Shown here: positions 8,871 to 17,167 of the stretch, one piece after another
Numbering within the stretch: the stretch's first letter is position 1
How the letters are laid out: each line of letters begins with the position of its first letter
Assembly (NCBI RefSeq): GCF_000721235.1
Contig: NZ_JOFH01000018.1
Coordinates: forward strand, 62,001-126,000
Direction: 5' to 3'
Origin: Streptomyces olivaceus
Lineage (GTDB): Bacteria > Actinomycetota > Actinomycetes > Streptomycetales > Streptomycetaceae
Length of the DNA: 64,000 nt
Position numbers and translations under genes: made by a program
Notes under the pieces: generated by a model
Databases searched by the model: none
Told to the model about the DNA's origin: nothing
What the model saw: the letters and a program-made list of their open reading frames with translations, nothing else

Positions 8871-8975
8871 TTGGACCTCCACTTGGTCGGAGGCTCAGTG
8901 CACCAGGAGCCGGCCGGGACCGGTCCCGGCGTGGGTGTTCTCCGAGGGGGCGGCGTCACGTGACGGCCGGCGCGG

Positions 8976-9674
8976 TCAGGCGGGCTGGCCCAGGGGCCGG
9001 ACGGTCAGGGTGTTGAGGTCGACGCCTGCCGGTTGGTCGAGGGCGAAGCGGACGGCCTCGGCGACGGGCTGGGGAGGCAGGGCGAAGGAGGGAACGCCGG
9101 CGCCCTGCCAGAACGGGGTGTCGATCATGCCGGGGTTGACAAGCGTGACGCCGACGCCGCGGGTCGTGGCGTGCAGGCGCAGGTTCTCGGCGAGTCCGGT
9201 GGTCGCCCACTTGGTGGCCGAGTAGAGGTTGCCGGGGGAGTTCCTCAGCCCGGCGACGCTGCCGATCAGCAGCAGTCGTCCGCCGGTGGCCTCCAGGTGG
9301 GGCAGGGCGGCGTGGGCCAGCAGGGCGGGGCCGAGGACGTTGGTGAGGACCATGGGCGACCACAGCGCCGGGTCGCCGTCCCCGACGGAGCCGCCGGACA
9401 TAAATCCGGCGTTGGCCACCGCCGCGTCGAGAGCGCCGAAGCGGTCCACGGTGCGGGTCACGGCCGACTCGGTGGCCTGCCAGTCCGCCGCGTCCGCGAC
9501 CAGGCCAAGGAGCCGGTCGGGATGGCCGGCCTCGTCGAGGAACGCCTTCAGCCTGCCCTCGTCGCGGCCGGTGACGGCCACGCGGTGGCCGTGGTCGAGG
9601 AGCAACCGCGCGGTGTGGGCGCCGATACCGCTGGTCGCGCCGGTGATCAGTACGGTCTTGCTGGTCATGGTCAT
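8976..9674 (-). CDS. Short-chain dehydrogenase/reductase
   Basis: This classical SDR of about 232 residues has the TGxxxGIG cofactor motif (TGATSGIG), NAG (ANAGF), the catalytic Ser of 'LIGSVAG' and YxxxK (YSATK). The residue after the second strand is Arg in TGRDEGR, suggesting NADP(H). The N terminus is a run of three ATG codons (9680, 9674, 9668). 9674 is placed best, seven bases after GGGAG. It is transcribed divergently from the XRE regulator starting at 9855, which is a likely controller. The substrate cannot be told. Confidence 0.85.
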   Translation of the reverse strand: MTMTSKTVLITGATSGIGAHTARLLLDHGHRVAVTGRDEGRLKAFLDEAGHPDRLLGLVADAADWQATESAVTRTVDRFGALDAAVANAGFMSGGSVGDGDPALWSPMVLTNVLGPALLAHAALPHLEATGGRLLLIGSVAGLRNSPGNLYSATKWATTGLAENLRLHATTRGVGVTLVNPGMIDTPFWQGAGVPSFALPPQPVAEAVRFALDQPAGVDLNTLTVRPLGQPA

Positions 9675-9854
9675 GGTCATGCTCCCGAGGCGTGGACGGG
9701 GGTGGATGGAGGAGGACGGCGGCCCGCGACGAAGGAGTGCCGTTCGAGTCCGCCGACCCCACGAAACCGGCGCCGTCGAAGGCGGGCAAGGTCGGGTTTA
9801 TGGGGGGTACAAACGCGACCTCCCTACCGCTCGGACCATGGGTACCGTGGACGA

Positions 9855-10823
9855 ATGGCACCCCCGCCCGGAAACCACACCGGGAGTCACACGGACAACC
9901 GCTCGGACAACCGCCCGGACGACGGCACGGACGACGGCACGGACGACCGTTCGGCCAACCGCTCGGAGATCCGCGACTTCCTCATCAGCCGACGCGCCAG
10001 GATCACCCCGGAGCGGGTCGGACTGCCCGCCGGCCGGCGCCGACGGGTTCCCGGGCTGCGGCGCGAGGAGGTCGCGACCCTCGCCGGCGTGAGCACCGAG
10101 TGGTACACACGGCTGGAGAAGGGCCACATCGGCGGCGTCTCCGAGGACGTGCTGGAAGCGGTCGCGCGGGCCCTGCTCCTCGACGAGGACGAGCGCACCT
10201 ACCTGCTCGACCTGGCCCGAGCGGCCCGCCCCGCCCGCCGCAGCCCGCCCCGCCGCAAGGACGTCAAGATCCCGTCCCCCGTGCAGTGGATGGTGGACGC
10301 CATGACCATGGCCCCCGCCTTCGTACGCAGCGGCCGTCTGGACATCGTCGCGAGCAACGCGCTGTGCAGGGCCCTGTATTCACCGATGTTCGACAGCGAC
10401 ACCACCGGTGACCGGGGCTGCGCCAACTTCGCCCGCTACTTCTTCCTCGACCCCGGCTCCCGCGACTTCTTCGCCGACTGGGAGGAGGGCGCGAGGGCCA
10501 CGGTCGCCGTGCTGCGCGCCGAAGCCGGACGCGAACCGCACGACCGGGCCCTGCGTGAGCTGGTCGGCGAACTGTCCACACTCAGCCCCGACTTCCGCAC
10601 CATGTGGGCCAGTCACGACGTATGCATCCGGCACGAAGGCACCAAGCGGCTGGACCACCCCGAAGTCGGCCGACTGGAGATGACCTTCCGCCACCTGAAC
10701 CTGCCCCTGCCGCAACGGGCCGTCCACGACCTGATCATCTACACGGCCGAGCCGGGCACCCCCTCGGAGGACCGCCTCAAACTCCTCGCCAGCTGGACCG
10801 CGCCGCGGACCTCACCCACGTGA
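9855..10823 (+). CDS. XRE-family regulator with MmyB-like ligand domain
   Basis: This 322-residue regulator has an N-terminal helix-turn-helix (about 35-105), with the classic 'RVPGLRREEVATLAGVSTEWYTRLEKG' core (LRREEVA, WYTRLEKG). It is followed by the MmyB-like ligand-binding domain (about 120-310), ending in a 'YTAEPGTPSEDRLKLLASW' motif. This family commonly represses a divergent SDR or oxidoreductase gene, and here an SDR lies on the other side of a 180-base intergenic region. Residues 12-37 are a low-complexity D/N/R/T repeat encoded by a 12-base tandem repeat. ATG at 9855 is the first plausible start. Its last 12 bases overlap the end of the convergent OYE gene. Confidence 0.88.
   Translation: MAPPPGNHTGSHTDNRSDNRPDDGTDDGTDDRSANRSEIRDFLISRRARITPERVGLPAGRRRRVPGLRREEVATLAGVSTEWYTRLEKGHIGGVSEDVLEAVARALLLDEDERTYLLDLARAARPARRSPPRRKDVKIPSPVQWMVDAMTMAPAFVRSGRLDIVASNALCRALYSPMFDSDTTGDRGCANFARYFFLDPGSRDFFADWEEGARATVAVLRAEAGREPHDRALRELVGELSTLSPDFRTMWASHDVCIRHEGTKRLDHPEVGRLEMTFRHLNLPLPQRAVHDLIIYTAEPGTPSEDRLKLLASWTAPRTSPT
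9890..9966 (+). repeat. 12-base tandem repeat inside the XRE regulator gene
   Basis: About six imperfect copies of a 12-base unit (for example CGGACAACCGCT and CGGACGACGGCA) encode a DNRSDNRPDDGT-like stretch before the helix-turn-helix. The copy number could vary without a frameshift because 12 is a multiple of three. No function is evident. Confidence 0.6.
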
Positions 10824-11924
10824 GGCCGCGGGATAGTCCGTGTAGCCCTCCACGCCGCCCCCGTAGTACGTGTCGCGGTCGCCGGTGGCGAGCGGGTGGC
10901 CGTGGGTGAAGCGGTCGACGAGGTCCGGGTTGGCGATGAAGGGGGCGCCGAAGGACACCGCGTCGGCCAGTCCCCGTTCGAGCAGCTCGTTGGCGCTCGC
11001 CTGCGTGAAGCCGAGGTTGGCGACGACGGAGCCGCTGTAGTGGGCGCGGTAGCGGGTGAACGCGGTGAGGGTGTCGTCGGTGCCCGTGCCGGGCTCCGGG
11101 CCGAGGAGGTGGAGGTAGGCCAGGCCGCTGTCGCCGAGCTTCTTCAGGAGCTGGTCGTAGTCGGCGAGTGCCTCGGCGTCCGCGGCGAAGGCGGGCCCGC
11201 TGTTCCAGTAGGGGGAGAGTTTGACGGCGACGCGGTCGCCGCCCCACACGTCGCTGACGGCGTCCACGACGTCGAGGAGGAACTGGGCCCGCTTCTCGCT
11301 GCTGCCGCCGTAGGCGTCCGTGCGCCGGTTGAGGCGGGGGTTGAGGAACTGGGCCACGAGATGGGACGCCTGCGCGTGGATCTCCAGGCCGTCGAATCCG
11401 GCGCGCAGGGCGTTGGCGGCTGCCCGCCGGTAGGTGCCGATCGTGGCGGCGATCTCGGCGCCGCTCAGGGCGCGCGGCGTGACCGAGTCCTTCGGGCCGT
11501 CGGGCGTGAAGGACATCTCCTGGGGATTGATCGCCGAGGGGCCGGCGGGGAGCCTGCCGCCCTGGAGATCCGGGTGGGAGACGGCGCCGACGTGGCCGAT
11601 CTGCGAGACGATCCTGCCTCCCGCGGAGTGCACGGCCTCGGTGACCTCGGCCCAGCCGGCGGTCTGGGCGTCCGAGTAGATGCCGGGGACGTGGATGAAG
11701 CCGATCGCGTCCGTGCTGACCCAGGTGCCTTCGCTGACGATCAGGCCGGCGCCGGCGCGCTGCGCGTAGTAGGTGGCGTGCAGGGAGGTGGGGACCAGTC
11801 CCTCGTTGTCGGCCCGGGCGCGCGTCATGGGAGCCATGACGACGCGGTTGGGCAGTTCGAGCGCGCCCAGTCGGACGGGCCGCAGGAGGGGCTGGGTGTC
11901 GGGTGCCGGGGTCTGGTCGGACAT
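10812..11924 (-). CDS. Old Yellow Enzyme-family protein with altered active site
   Basis: This 370-residue (beta/alpha)8 FMN protein belongs to the alkene reductase/NemA group. Conserved parts include 'LPNRVVMAPMTRARA', 'GLIVSEGT', 'VPGIYSDAQ', HVG/SHPDLQ, 'FDGLEIH' with His183, and 'LNRRTDAYGGS'. Several usual active-site residues differ. The Trp of QLWHVGR is Gly110. In the canonical EIHxANGYL segment, Asn is replaced by Ala186 and the proton-donating Tyr by His188. Reduction of an activated alkene may therefore be altered or lost. The start at 11924 follows AGGAAAGAG. It lies 104 bases after the F420-reductase-like gene and is probably the last gene of that operon. Confidence 0.85.
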   Translation of the reverse strand: MSDQTPAPDTQPLLRPVRLGALELPNRVVMAPMTRARADNEGLVPTSLHATYYAQRAGAGLIVSEGTWVSTDAIGFIHVPGIYSDAQTAGWAEVTEAVHSAGGRIVSQIGHVGAVSHPDLQGGRLPAGPSAINPQEMSFTPDGPKDSVTPRALSGAEIAATIGTYRRAAANALRAGFDGLEIHAQASHLVAQFLNPRLNRRTDAYGGSSEKRAQFLLDVVDAVSDVWGGDRVAVKLSPYWNSGPAFAADAEALADYDQLLKKLGDSGLAYLHLLGPEPGTGTDDTLTAFTRYRAHYSGSVVANLGFTQASANELLERGLADAVSFGAPFIANPDLVDRFTHGHPLATGDRDTYYGGGVEGYTDYPAASRG

Positions 11925-12028
11925 GGGGGTCTCTTTCCTGGTGTTCGGGATGTCAGGACGTTCGTGACGTCCGTGGCGGAAGGCGCTCCCCGCTGACCCG
12001 AGGAGCACGCACGAGCGGGCGGGTGGGG

Positions 12029-12631
12029 TCAGTCCTGCTTGAGGGCGTGGAGGGCGGACAGGGGGCCGCCGAGCTGGATGAGGCGTCCCCCCTCGCGCAG
12101 CGTTCCGAGGTCTACGGGGGCGAAGCCGAACTCCGAGGTCAGGTCCCGCACGGTGCGCTTGGCGTCGGCGTCGTCGCCGGCCAGGAACAGCACCTGCCGC
12201 CCGGCCGCGTGGCGGGGGTCGGGTGCGATGTACTGCACGAAGAGCGCGTTGAACGCCTTGACCACGCGGGCGCCGGGAAGCAGGGAGGCCACGTACTCGC
12301 TTCCGGTGAGGTCGCCGAGGTCGGCGATCACCGGGTCCGGGGGAAGCGAGGCGAACTGGTTGGTGGCGTCGACGACGACGGTTCCGTCCAGGCGGGGGAG
12401 CCCGGCCACGGCGTCGGGGATCTGCGTCCAGCGGACGGCGAGTACGACGAGGTCCGCGGCGGCGGCCTCCGCGGGGCTCGCGGCCGACGCGAGCGGGCCG
12501 AGGTCCTCGACCAGCGGGGCGAGGGATGCGGGCCCCCGGCTGTTGCTGAGTACGACCTCGTGGCCGTGCCGGACGGCGTGCCGGGCGACGGCCTGGGCGA
12601 TCGCTCCGGCTCCGAGCGTTCCGATCCTCAT
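12029..12631 (-). CDS. F420:NADP oxidoreductase-like Rossmann protein
   Basis: This encodes 200 residues. A Rossmann motif GAGAIAQAVARH opens the protein, and 'VLSNSRGP' at the end of strand 2 (Ser/Arg) is typical of NADP binding in NADPH-dependent F420 reductase and related proteins. 'VVDATNQFA' and 'VVKAFNAL' are further family hallmarks. It probably moves hydride between NADP(H) and a deazaflavin or another small acceptor; F420 dependence itself cannot be confirmed from sequence. Its ATG overlaps the stop of the preceding quinone reductase by four bases (ATGA), so the two are translationally coupled. Confidence 0.82.
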   Translation of the reverse strand: MRIGTLGAGAIAQAVARHAVRHGHEVVLSNSRGPASLAPLVEDLGPLASAASPAEAAAADLVVLAVRWTQIPDAVAGLPRLDGTVVVDATNQFASLPPDPVIADLGDLTGSEYVASLLPGARVVKAFNALFVQYIAPDPRHAAGRQVLFLAGDDADAKRTVRDLTSEFGFAPVDLGTLREGGRLIQLGGPLSALHALKQD

Positions 12632-13689
12632 CGGGCGGCCCCCTGACCCGAGTCGGCAGTCAACGGGGTGGTGAGCAGGACGGTTCCGCTCTTGCCCGGG
12701 CGGCGGGCGTGCTCGACGGCCGCCTTGAAGTCGGCGAGATCGTAGCTGCCGGCGACCTGGAGCAGGTCCGGCGTGCTCCGCGCCAGGTCCTGGGCGAAGG
12801 CGACGTCCTGGGCCCGCTCCTCGGCGGTGCGGCTCATCCAGTGCAGGATCGACACGCCCCGTACGGTCAGCCCCCGCGCGACGAGGGGCAGCGCCTCCAA
12901 CGGCGTCGTACCGGAGCCGAGTTGTCCGTAGGAGACCAGGGTGCCGCCGTCGGCGAGCAGTCCGGACAGCTCCAGGGTCATGGCACCGCCGACGCTGTCG
13001 AGGACCACCTGAACGCCCCGCTCACCGGCGTGCCGGCGGACCTGCCCCTGCCAGTCGTCGTCGCAGGTCGCGATCACGGGCTGGGAGGGGTGCAGCGTCC
13101 GCACCTTCTCGGCGCCGGAGGTGCTGCGCACGAGGTTGATCAGCTCCAGGCCGTGGCGGTCCGCGGCCGCGCTGACCAGCCTGCCGACGGACGAGCCGGC
13201 GGCGGTCTGCAGTACGGGACCCTTCCGCCCGCGCAGGGCGTCCTCCAGCGCGCGGTACAGCATGCGCAGCGTCAGCGGGTTGACCAGCATCAGTGCCGCG
13301 GTCTCGTCGCTGACGCCGTCGGGCACCGGCACCGCCAGCGCGGCCGGGACCACGACGAAGTCGCTCCACGTCCCCGGCGCCGGGAAGACCGCCACCCGCT
13401 GCCCCGGACGCGGAGCGTGGACGTCCGTTCCGACGCTCTCGACGACGCCCATCCCCTCCACTCCCGGAACCCGGGCCTCCGACTGCTGCTCCGACTCCTG
13501 TTCCGGCTGCCCGGGCATGCCCTCCACGCCGACCAGGTCTCCCGGGTGGACGGGCCGGACCAGCAGGCGGACCAGAACCTCCCCGGGACCGGGACCGGGA
13601 CCGGGGCCCGGAGCCGGCCGGCGGGGCTCCTCCCTCAGCGTCAGTACCTGCGCGGCCTCTCCTTGCCGCGTGTGCTCCACGGTGCGCAT
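12628..13689 (-). CDS. Zinc-type alcohol dehydrogenase / quinone oxidoreductase family protein
   Basis: This 353-residue MDR-superfamily reductase has an N-terminal GroES-like domain ('RPVHPGDLVGVEG', a G-rich turn) and a C-terminal NADP-binding domain (QTAAGSSVGRL, 'LELINLVRST', 'VQVVLDSVGG'). The cysteine ligands of zinc enzymes are absent, so it is of the quinone reductase/enoyl reductase (Nrbf1/ETR1-like) type. A GPGPGPGPG run at about residue 31 is unusual. ATG at 13689 is preferred to the ATG at 13725, which lies inside the operator region. It is first in an operon with the F420-reductase-like and OYE genes and is divergent from a TetR gene. Confidence 0.85.
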   Translation of the reverse strand: MRTVEHTRQGEAAQVLTLREEPRRPAPGPGPGPGPGEVLVRLLVRPVHPGDLVGVEGMPGQPEQESEQQSEARVPGVEGMGVVESVGTDVHAPRPGQRVAVFPAPGTWSDFVVVPAALAVPVPDGVSDETAALMLVNPLTLRMLYRALEDALRGRKGPVLQTAAGSSVGRLVSAAADRHGLELINLVRSTSGAEKVRTLHPSQPVIATCDDDWQGQVRRHAGERGVQVVLDSVGGAMTLELSGLLADGGTLVSYGQLGSGTTPLEALPLVARGLTVRGVSILHWMSRTAEERAQDVAFAQDLARSTPDLLQVAGSYDLADFKAAVEHARRPGKSGTVLLTTPLTADSGQGAAR

Positions 13690-13714
13690 GGGCGCCCCCA
13701 CTCCCTCTTTGATG

Positions 13715-13740
13715 ATGAGCGTCATTAAAAATAATAATGA
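13715..13740. promoter_or_regulatory. TetR-type operator between divergent genes
   Basis: An A+T-rich patch holds two overlapping inverted repeats: ATGA-GCG-TCAT (13715-13725) and TCATTA-N7-TAATGA (13722-13740). It lies between the starts of the quinone reductase operon (minus) and the TetR gene (plus), where an autoregulating repressor would bind. Confidence 0.6.
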
Positions 13741-13787
13741 GAGGTAACATCGAAAACGTCAAACACTGCCGACGTGGGGAGGCGGCC

Positions 13788-14387
13788 ATGCCGCGGATCA
13801 CCAGGGAAGACAAGGCCAGGAACCGGCAGAACATCGTCGAGGCGGCAGGGCGCATGTTCCGCTCGCAGGGCGTCGACGCCGTAGGGATCGCCGAACTGAT
13901 GAAGGAGGCGGGCCTGACCCACGGCGGCTTCTACAACCACTTCGCGTCGAAGGACGAGCTGGCCGCCGAGGCGTGCGGCGCCTCGTTCGCAGCTTCTCTG
14001 GGCGTCCTGGACCAGGCCGTCGACGAGGGCGACGATGCCGCCGGCCCGCCACTGAAGCGAGTGGTGGACGACTATCTCTCGGCCGCCCACCGCGACGCCG
14101 CGGACGGCGGCTGCCCCTCCGCCTCCCTGGTCACCGACGCCGGACGGCACAGCGACTCGATCCAGGGCGCCTACGCGACCGGCGTGGAGGGCTATCTCGC
14201 TGGCTTCGCCGGGGAGTTCGCCCGCGAGCACGAAGGGGAGATCACCCCGCAGGAGGCGCGGGACCGCGCGGTGCTGCTGCTCAGCCGACTCGTGGGGGCG
14301 ATGGCCCTCGCCCGCGCCGTGCGCCACGTCCAGCCCGAACTGTCCGACGAGATCCTGCGGACGTGCCACGCCCACGCCCTGGACTGA
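13788..14387 (+). CDS. TetR/AcrR-family regulator
   Basis: This 199-residue repressor carries an N-terminal TetR helix-turn-helix (about 12-58: 'NIVEAAGRMFRSQGVDAVGIAELMKEAGLTHGGFYNHFASKDEL' region, with HGGFYNHF as recognition helix) and a helical ligand domain. The GGFYNHF variant and 'GGCPSASLVTDA' place it in the group that controls NADPH quinone or nitro reductases. The upstream ATG at 13737 is in frame but falls in the operator; ATG at 13788 has GGAGG six bases before it. It probably controls the divergent redox operon and itself through the palindromes at 13715-13740. Confidence 0.88.
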   Translation: MPRITREDKARNRQNIVEAAGRMFRSQGVDAVGIAELMKEAGLTHGGFYNHFASKDELAAEACGASFAASLGVLDQAVDEGDDAAGPPLKRVVDDYLSAAHRDAADGGCPSASLVTDAGRHSDSIQGAYATGVEGYLAGFAGEFAREHEGEITPQEARDRAVLLLSRLVGAMALARAVRHVQPELSDEILRTCHAHALD

Positions 14388-14738
14388 CCGGCCCCGGACC
14401 ACCGCTCCGGGGGTCTACGACCGGCCGCCCGCCGGCAATGTCACCCCCGCCCGGGGGCCCACCCGACGCGGCCGGCACCGCCCTGCCGACGCTTCCGCCC
14501 GGAGTCGACGATCGTGAGCCATGCCGAAGACGCCCACCAGGGATCCGCGCCAGGGATCAACGTCGGTAATCCATGCCTTTGGTCCTGGGCCGACCAGATC
14601 GCCGCCCTGGGCATCGCCGCCATCGCGACAAGGAGGGCCACCAGGCCTGGCAGGGCAAGGGCTGCGCGCCGCCCGCCGCCGGGGCTCCTTCCGCGCACGT
14701 CGGGGGAGGGGCTTGCCGAGGGGGCGGGGCGTGATCCG
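14388..14738. other. Intergenic stretch without a convincing gene
   Basis: This holds 351 bases between the TetR stop and the end of the minus-strand IPK-like gene. Several short frames are open, but none combines a ribosome site, coding bias and a recognisable product. I see nothing in it beyond G+C-rich spacer, probably containing the two terminators. Confidence 0.5.
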
Positions 14739-15776
14739 TCAGGCCGCTTCCTTCTTCCTTGCCTTGGCGGCAGCCGCCTCGACATCCTCGATCAGTGACT
14801 TCATTCCCTTGTCGAAGCGCTCCCGGTACTTCTCCGTCTGCTCTTCGCTCATGGTGCTGGTGTCAAAGGTGTGGGCGAAGTCGATGAGGTTGAGCTTGGC
14901 CGTGGCCGCCTGACTTCCGTCCGCCGGCTCCTGGTCCACCGCGATGAGCACGCTCGCGGCGATGAAAGCGAGGCCGGAACTTTTGGCGGCCTGCCTGACC
15001 TGAGCCAGTTGGGGCAGCAGTTCGTCGTAGACGCTCGCGTCGTTCGAGAACTTCCTTATGTTGTGCTTGGACAACATGCCGTTCTTGAGGCGACTGTCTC
15101 CCAGGTCCGTGCCGCCGACCACGCGATAGTCGTTGGCCTTCGATCCCGTCATCACATCGGCGAGCTTCAGTTTCGCCTTCTTCTTCACGGCGTCTGCCTT
15201 ATCCATGGTGAGCAGCAACTCCTGCTTGCTCGACGTGCTTTCACCCACCTTGATGTCGAGCAGCTTCGGCTTCGTCATCCCCTGTGTCAGGTTGTCGATG
15301 TAGATGTGGGTGTCGTCGCTGCCGCCCGCTGCGCTGTCCATGCCCTTGACCGCGTCGGCGGTGTGCGAGCCCGGGACCGCACCCTCCAGCGCGGGATGCT
15401 TGCCGGCGCGCATGTCCGCGTAGAAGTTCCGCTCCACCTCGTTCGTGGGCTTCTCCAGGATGCGGCCATCGGCCCGTTTCTTGATACCGCCGTGGCCGCC
15501 CGTCGCCTTCTCCTCCGCCCGTTGGACGGGCGCCGCGTTCGCGCCGGGGTGTACGGCGCGCTGGATGGCGCCGGGAACCGTGGAGGCCCCTCCCTGCCGA
15601 GCCGTGTCGACCACCTGTGACATCGCGGCGTTGCCCGCGGTGTTCTGCAGCGAAGCGGTCAACGCCGGGAGCGACCCGGCATCGGCCGGCTGACGCGTCG
15701 CCGTGGCGCCGCCGCGTGCCGCCCTCCGCTCACGCTCCAGATCCTCGGTCCTGGTCCGGTCTTTGCGGTGGTGCAC
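14739..15776 (-). CDS. eCIS-cargo-like protein with inositol polyphosphate kinase domain
   Basis: This encodes 345 residues with no signal peptide. Residues 43-51 (LQNTAGNAA) match the N-terminal 'LQ..AGN.A' motif of presumed contractile-injection-system cargo, within a charged disordered leader of about 95 residues. From about residue 98 the order of motifs fits the inositol polyphosphate kinase (IPK) fold: DGRILEKP, 'EVERNFYADM', DNLTQG (161-166) joined to PKLLDIKVG (170-178, the PxxxDxKxG signature), ASVLIAVD (274-281, the SSLL strand) and LIDFAHTFD (297-305, the metal/ATP Asp). IPKs phosphorylate inositol phosphates with ATP. GTG at 15776 follows GAGGAG by eight bases; GTG at 15785 lies inside that site. 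A toxin or effector acting in another cell is an inference. Confidence 0.75.
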   Translation of the reverse strand: MHHRKDRTRTEDLERERRAARGGATATRQPADAGSLPALTASLQNTAGNAAMSQVVDTARQGGASTVPGAIQRAVHPGANAAPVQRAEEKATGGHGGIKKRADGRILEKPTNEVERNFYADMRAGKHPALEGAVPGSHTADAVKGMDSAAGGSDDTHIYIDNLTQGMTKPKLLDIKVGESTSSKQELLLTMDKADAVKKKAKLKLADVMTGSKANDYRVVGGTDLGDSRLKNGMLSKHNIRKFSNDASVYDELLPQLAQVRQAAKSSGLAFIAASVLIAVDQEPADGSQAATAKLNLIDFAHTFDTSTMSEEQTEKYRERFDKGMKSLIEDVEAAAAKARKKEAA

Positions 15777-15785
15777 TGCTGACAC

Positions 15786-16132
15786 TCCTCGGGGTTCGAC
15801 GCGACCTCACTGGGCTCGGTGCAAGCAGAGTTCGAACACGGCGATGCTGTGAAGGTACGCGGGGGCACGAGTGCGGGCAGTAGGTCCGAGCCCCGGGTCG
15901 TCGCGGGGGGCGCGGCACCTTCTGAGCAGCCGTCGGTCGGCCCTCTTCACGAGGCACGAGGTCGACGAATGAGCCCGCCGGCCGCGCCCTGCGTCGTCGA
16001 ACCAGGTCTGGGCCGACCCCCGGACGGCCGGTGTCGCACGGGCCCAGCCCGAAACCCACCTCCACCGGGTCGGAGACCGATGCACCGAAACTGACAGGGA
16101 CCGGGCCCCGGACTGGCGCCGCCCGCGAGACG
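15786..16132. other. Intergenic stretch without a convincing gene
   Basis: This contains 347 bases upstream of the IPK-like gene and downstream of the SDR gene, both on the minus strand. It should contain the promoter of the IPK-like gene. I could not pick out clear -35/-10 boxes, repeats or an open frame with a ribosome site. Confidence 0.5.
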
Positions 16133-17104
16133 TCAGGTGCGGAGCAGGTCGGCCGAGACCGTCCAGAGGTGCTCGGCGGTGGCGGGATCGAGTGCCCACT
16201 CCTTGACCCCGTGCGGGTGCTGCGCGAGGTCGGCGTCGTTCGGCACGGTGTAGGCCTCGCGTGCGTCGTCGAGGTAGTGGCCTCCGGAGTGCGCGAACTC
16301 CGGCGCGGTGGCCGCGACGATGCTGGTGGCCGCGCCCTGCTCGACCGTCTTGTACGTGAACACTCCGGCGGCTTCGGCCGCGTCGAGCGACTCCTTCTGC
16401 CGCGCGGTGAAGTTCCGCTGCAGTCCCGTCGCGACACCGCCGGGGTTCACCGCGTTGGCCACGATGCCGTCGGACGCCCAGAGGCGGGTCGCCTCCACGG
16501 CGAAGAGGGAGTTCGCCGTCTTCGACTGGGCGTAGGCGAGCTGCGGGTCGTAGCCGCGACGCTCGAAGTGGAGGTCGTCGAAGTCGATGCCGGACCGCAT
16601 GTGCGCCGTCGAACTGACCGAGACGATCCGTGCTCCGTCGCGGTCGGCCGCGCCCAGGGCGAGGGCGCCATGAAGGCCGGTGGCGAGCGCGAAGTGGCCG
16701 AGATGGTTCGTCGTGAACTGCAACTCCCATCCCTCACGCGTCCGTTCGAGGCCACCGGTGACCACGCCCGCGTTGTTGATCAGCAGGTGGAGCGGGCCGC
16801 CCCACGCGCCGGCGAAGCGCGTGACGGTGGCCCTGTCGGCGAGGTCGAGCCGGGCCACCCGGGGCCGTATCCCGCCGGTCGACCTCGCGATCGCCTCGGC
16901 GACGCCGTCGCCCGCGCTCGTGTCGCGGACGGCGAGCGTCACCTCCGCCCCGGCGCCGGCCAGCACGCGAGCCGTCTCGACGCCGATTCCGGAAGAGGCG
17001 CCCGTCACGATCGCGCGGACGCCGGTGAGGTCGACACCCCGCACGACCTCGGCCGCGGTACTGGAGGCGTTGAAGGGCGTGGAGACGGGTTCGCGAGCGT
17101 CCAT
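16133..17104 (-). CDS. Short-chain dehydrogenase (retinol dehydrogenase-like)
   Basis: This 323-residue SDR is of the long retinol dehydrogenase/protochlorophyllide reductase-like kind. It has TGASSGIG (cofactor), NNAG, 'SVSSTAHM' with the catalytic Ser, and YAQSK (YxxxK). The Arg in LAVRDTS favours NADP. The C terminus has the extra 'AATSIVAATAPE...GGHYLDD' segment usual for this subgroup. ATG at 17104 lies directly beside the palindromic operator; no good ribosome site precedes it, so the transcript may be nearly leaderless. It is divergent from a TetR gene 63 bases away, its likely repressor. Confidence 0.88.
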   Translation of the reverse strand: MDAREPVSTPFNASSTAAEVVRGVDLTGVRAIVTGASSGIGVETARVLAGAGAEVTLAVRDTSAGDGVAEAIARSTGGIRPRVARLDLADRATVTRFAGAWGGPLHLLINNAGVVTGGLERTREGWELQFTTNHLGHFALATGLHGALALGAADRDGARIVSVSSTAHMRSGIDFDDLHFERRGYDPQLAYAQSKTANSLFAVEATRLWASDGIVANAVNPGGVATGLQRNFTARQKESLDAAEAAGVFTYKTVEQGAATSIVAATAPEFAHSGGHYLDDAREAYTVPNDADLAQHPHGVKEWALDPATAEHLWTVSADLLRT

Positions 17105-17111
17105 GACGACG

Positions 17112-17144
17112 ACTATACGCACTAGACTTAATTTGTATAGTGCG
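17112..17144. promoter_or_regulatory. TetR-type operator with two nested inverted repeats
   Basis: ACTATAC (17112-17118) pairs with GTATAGT (17135-17141), and CGCACTA (17118-17124) pairs with TAGTGCG (17138-17144). The A+T-rich centre (TTAATTT) differs from the surroundings and should hold the overlapping divergent promoters of the SDR and TetR genes. Confidence 0.6.
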
Positions 17145-17167
17145 ACTCCCGATCGTAAGCTCGCTTC

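Noticed and set aside
14388..14738. Short genes in the gap
   Set aside because: Frames of about 65-130 codons exist on both strands but lack ribosome sites and have shadow-type composition.
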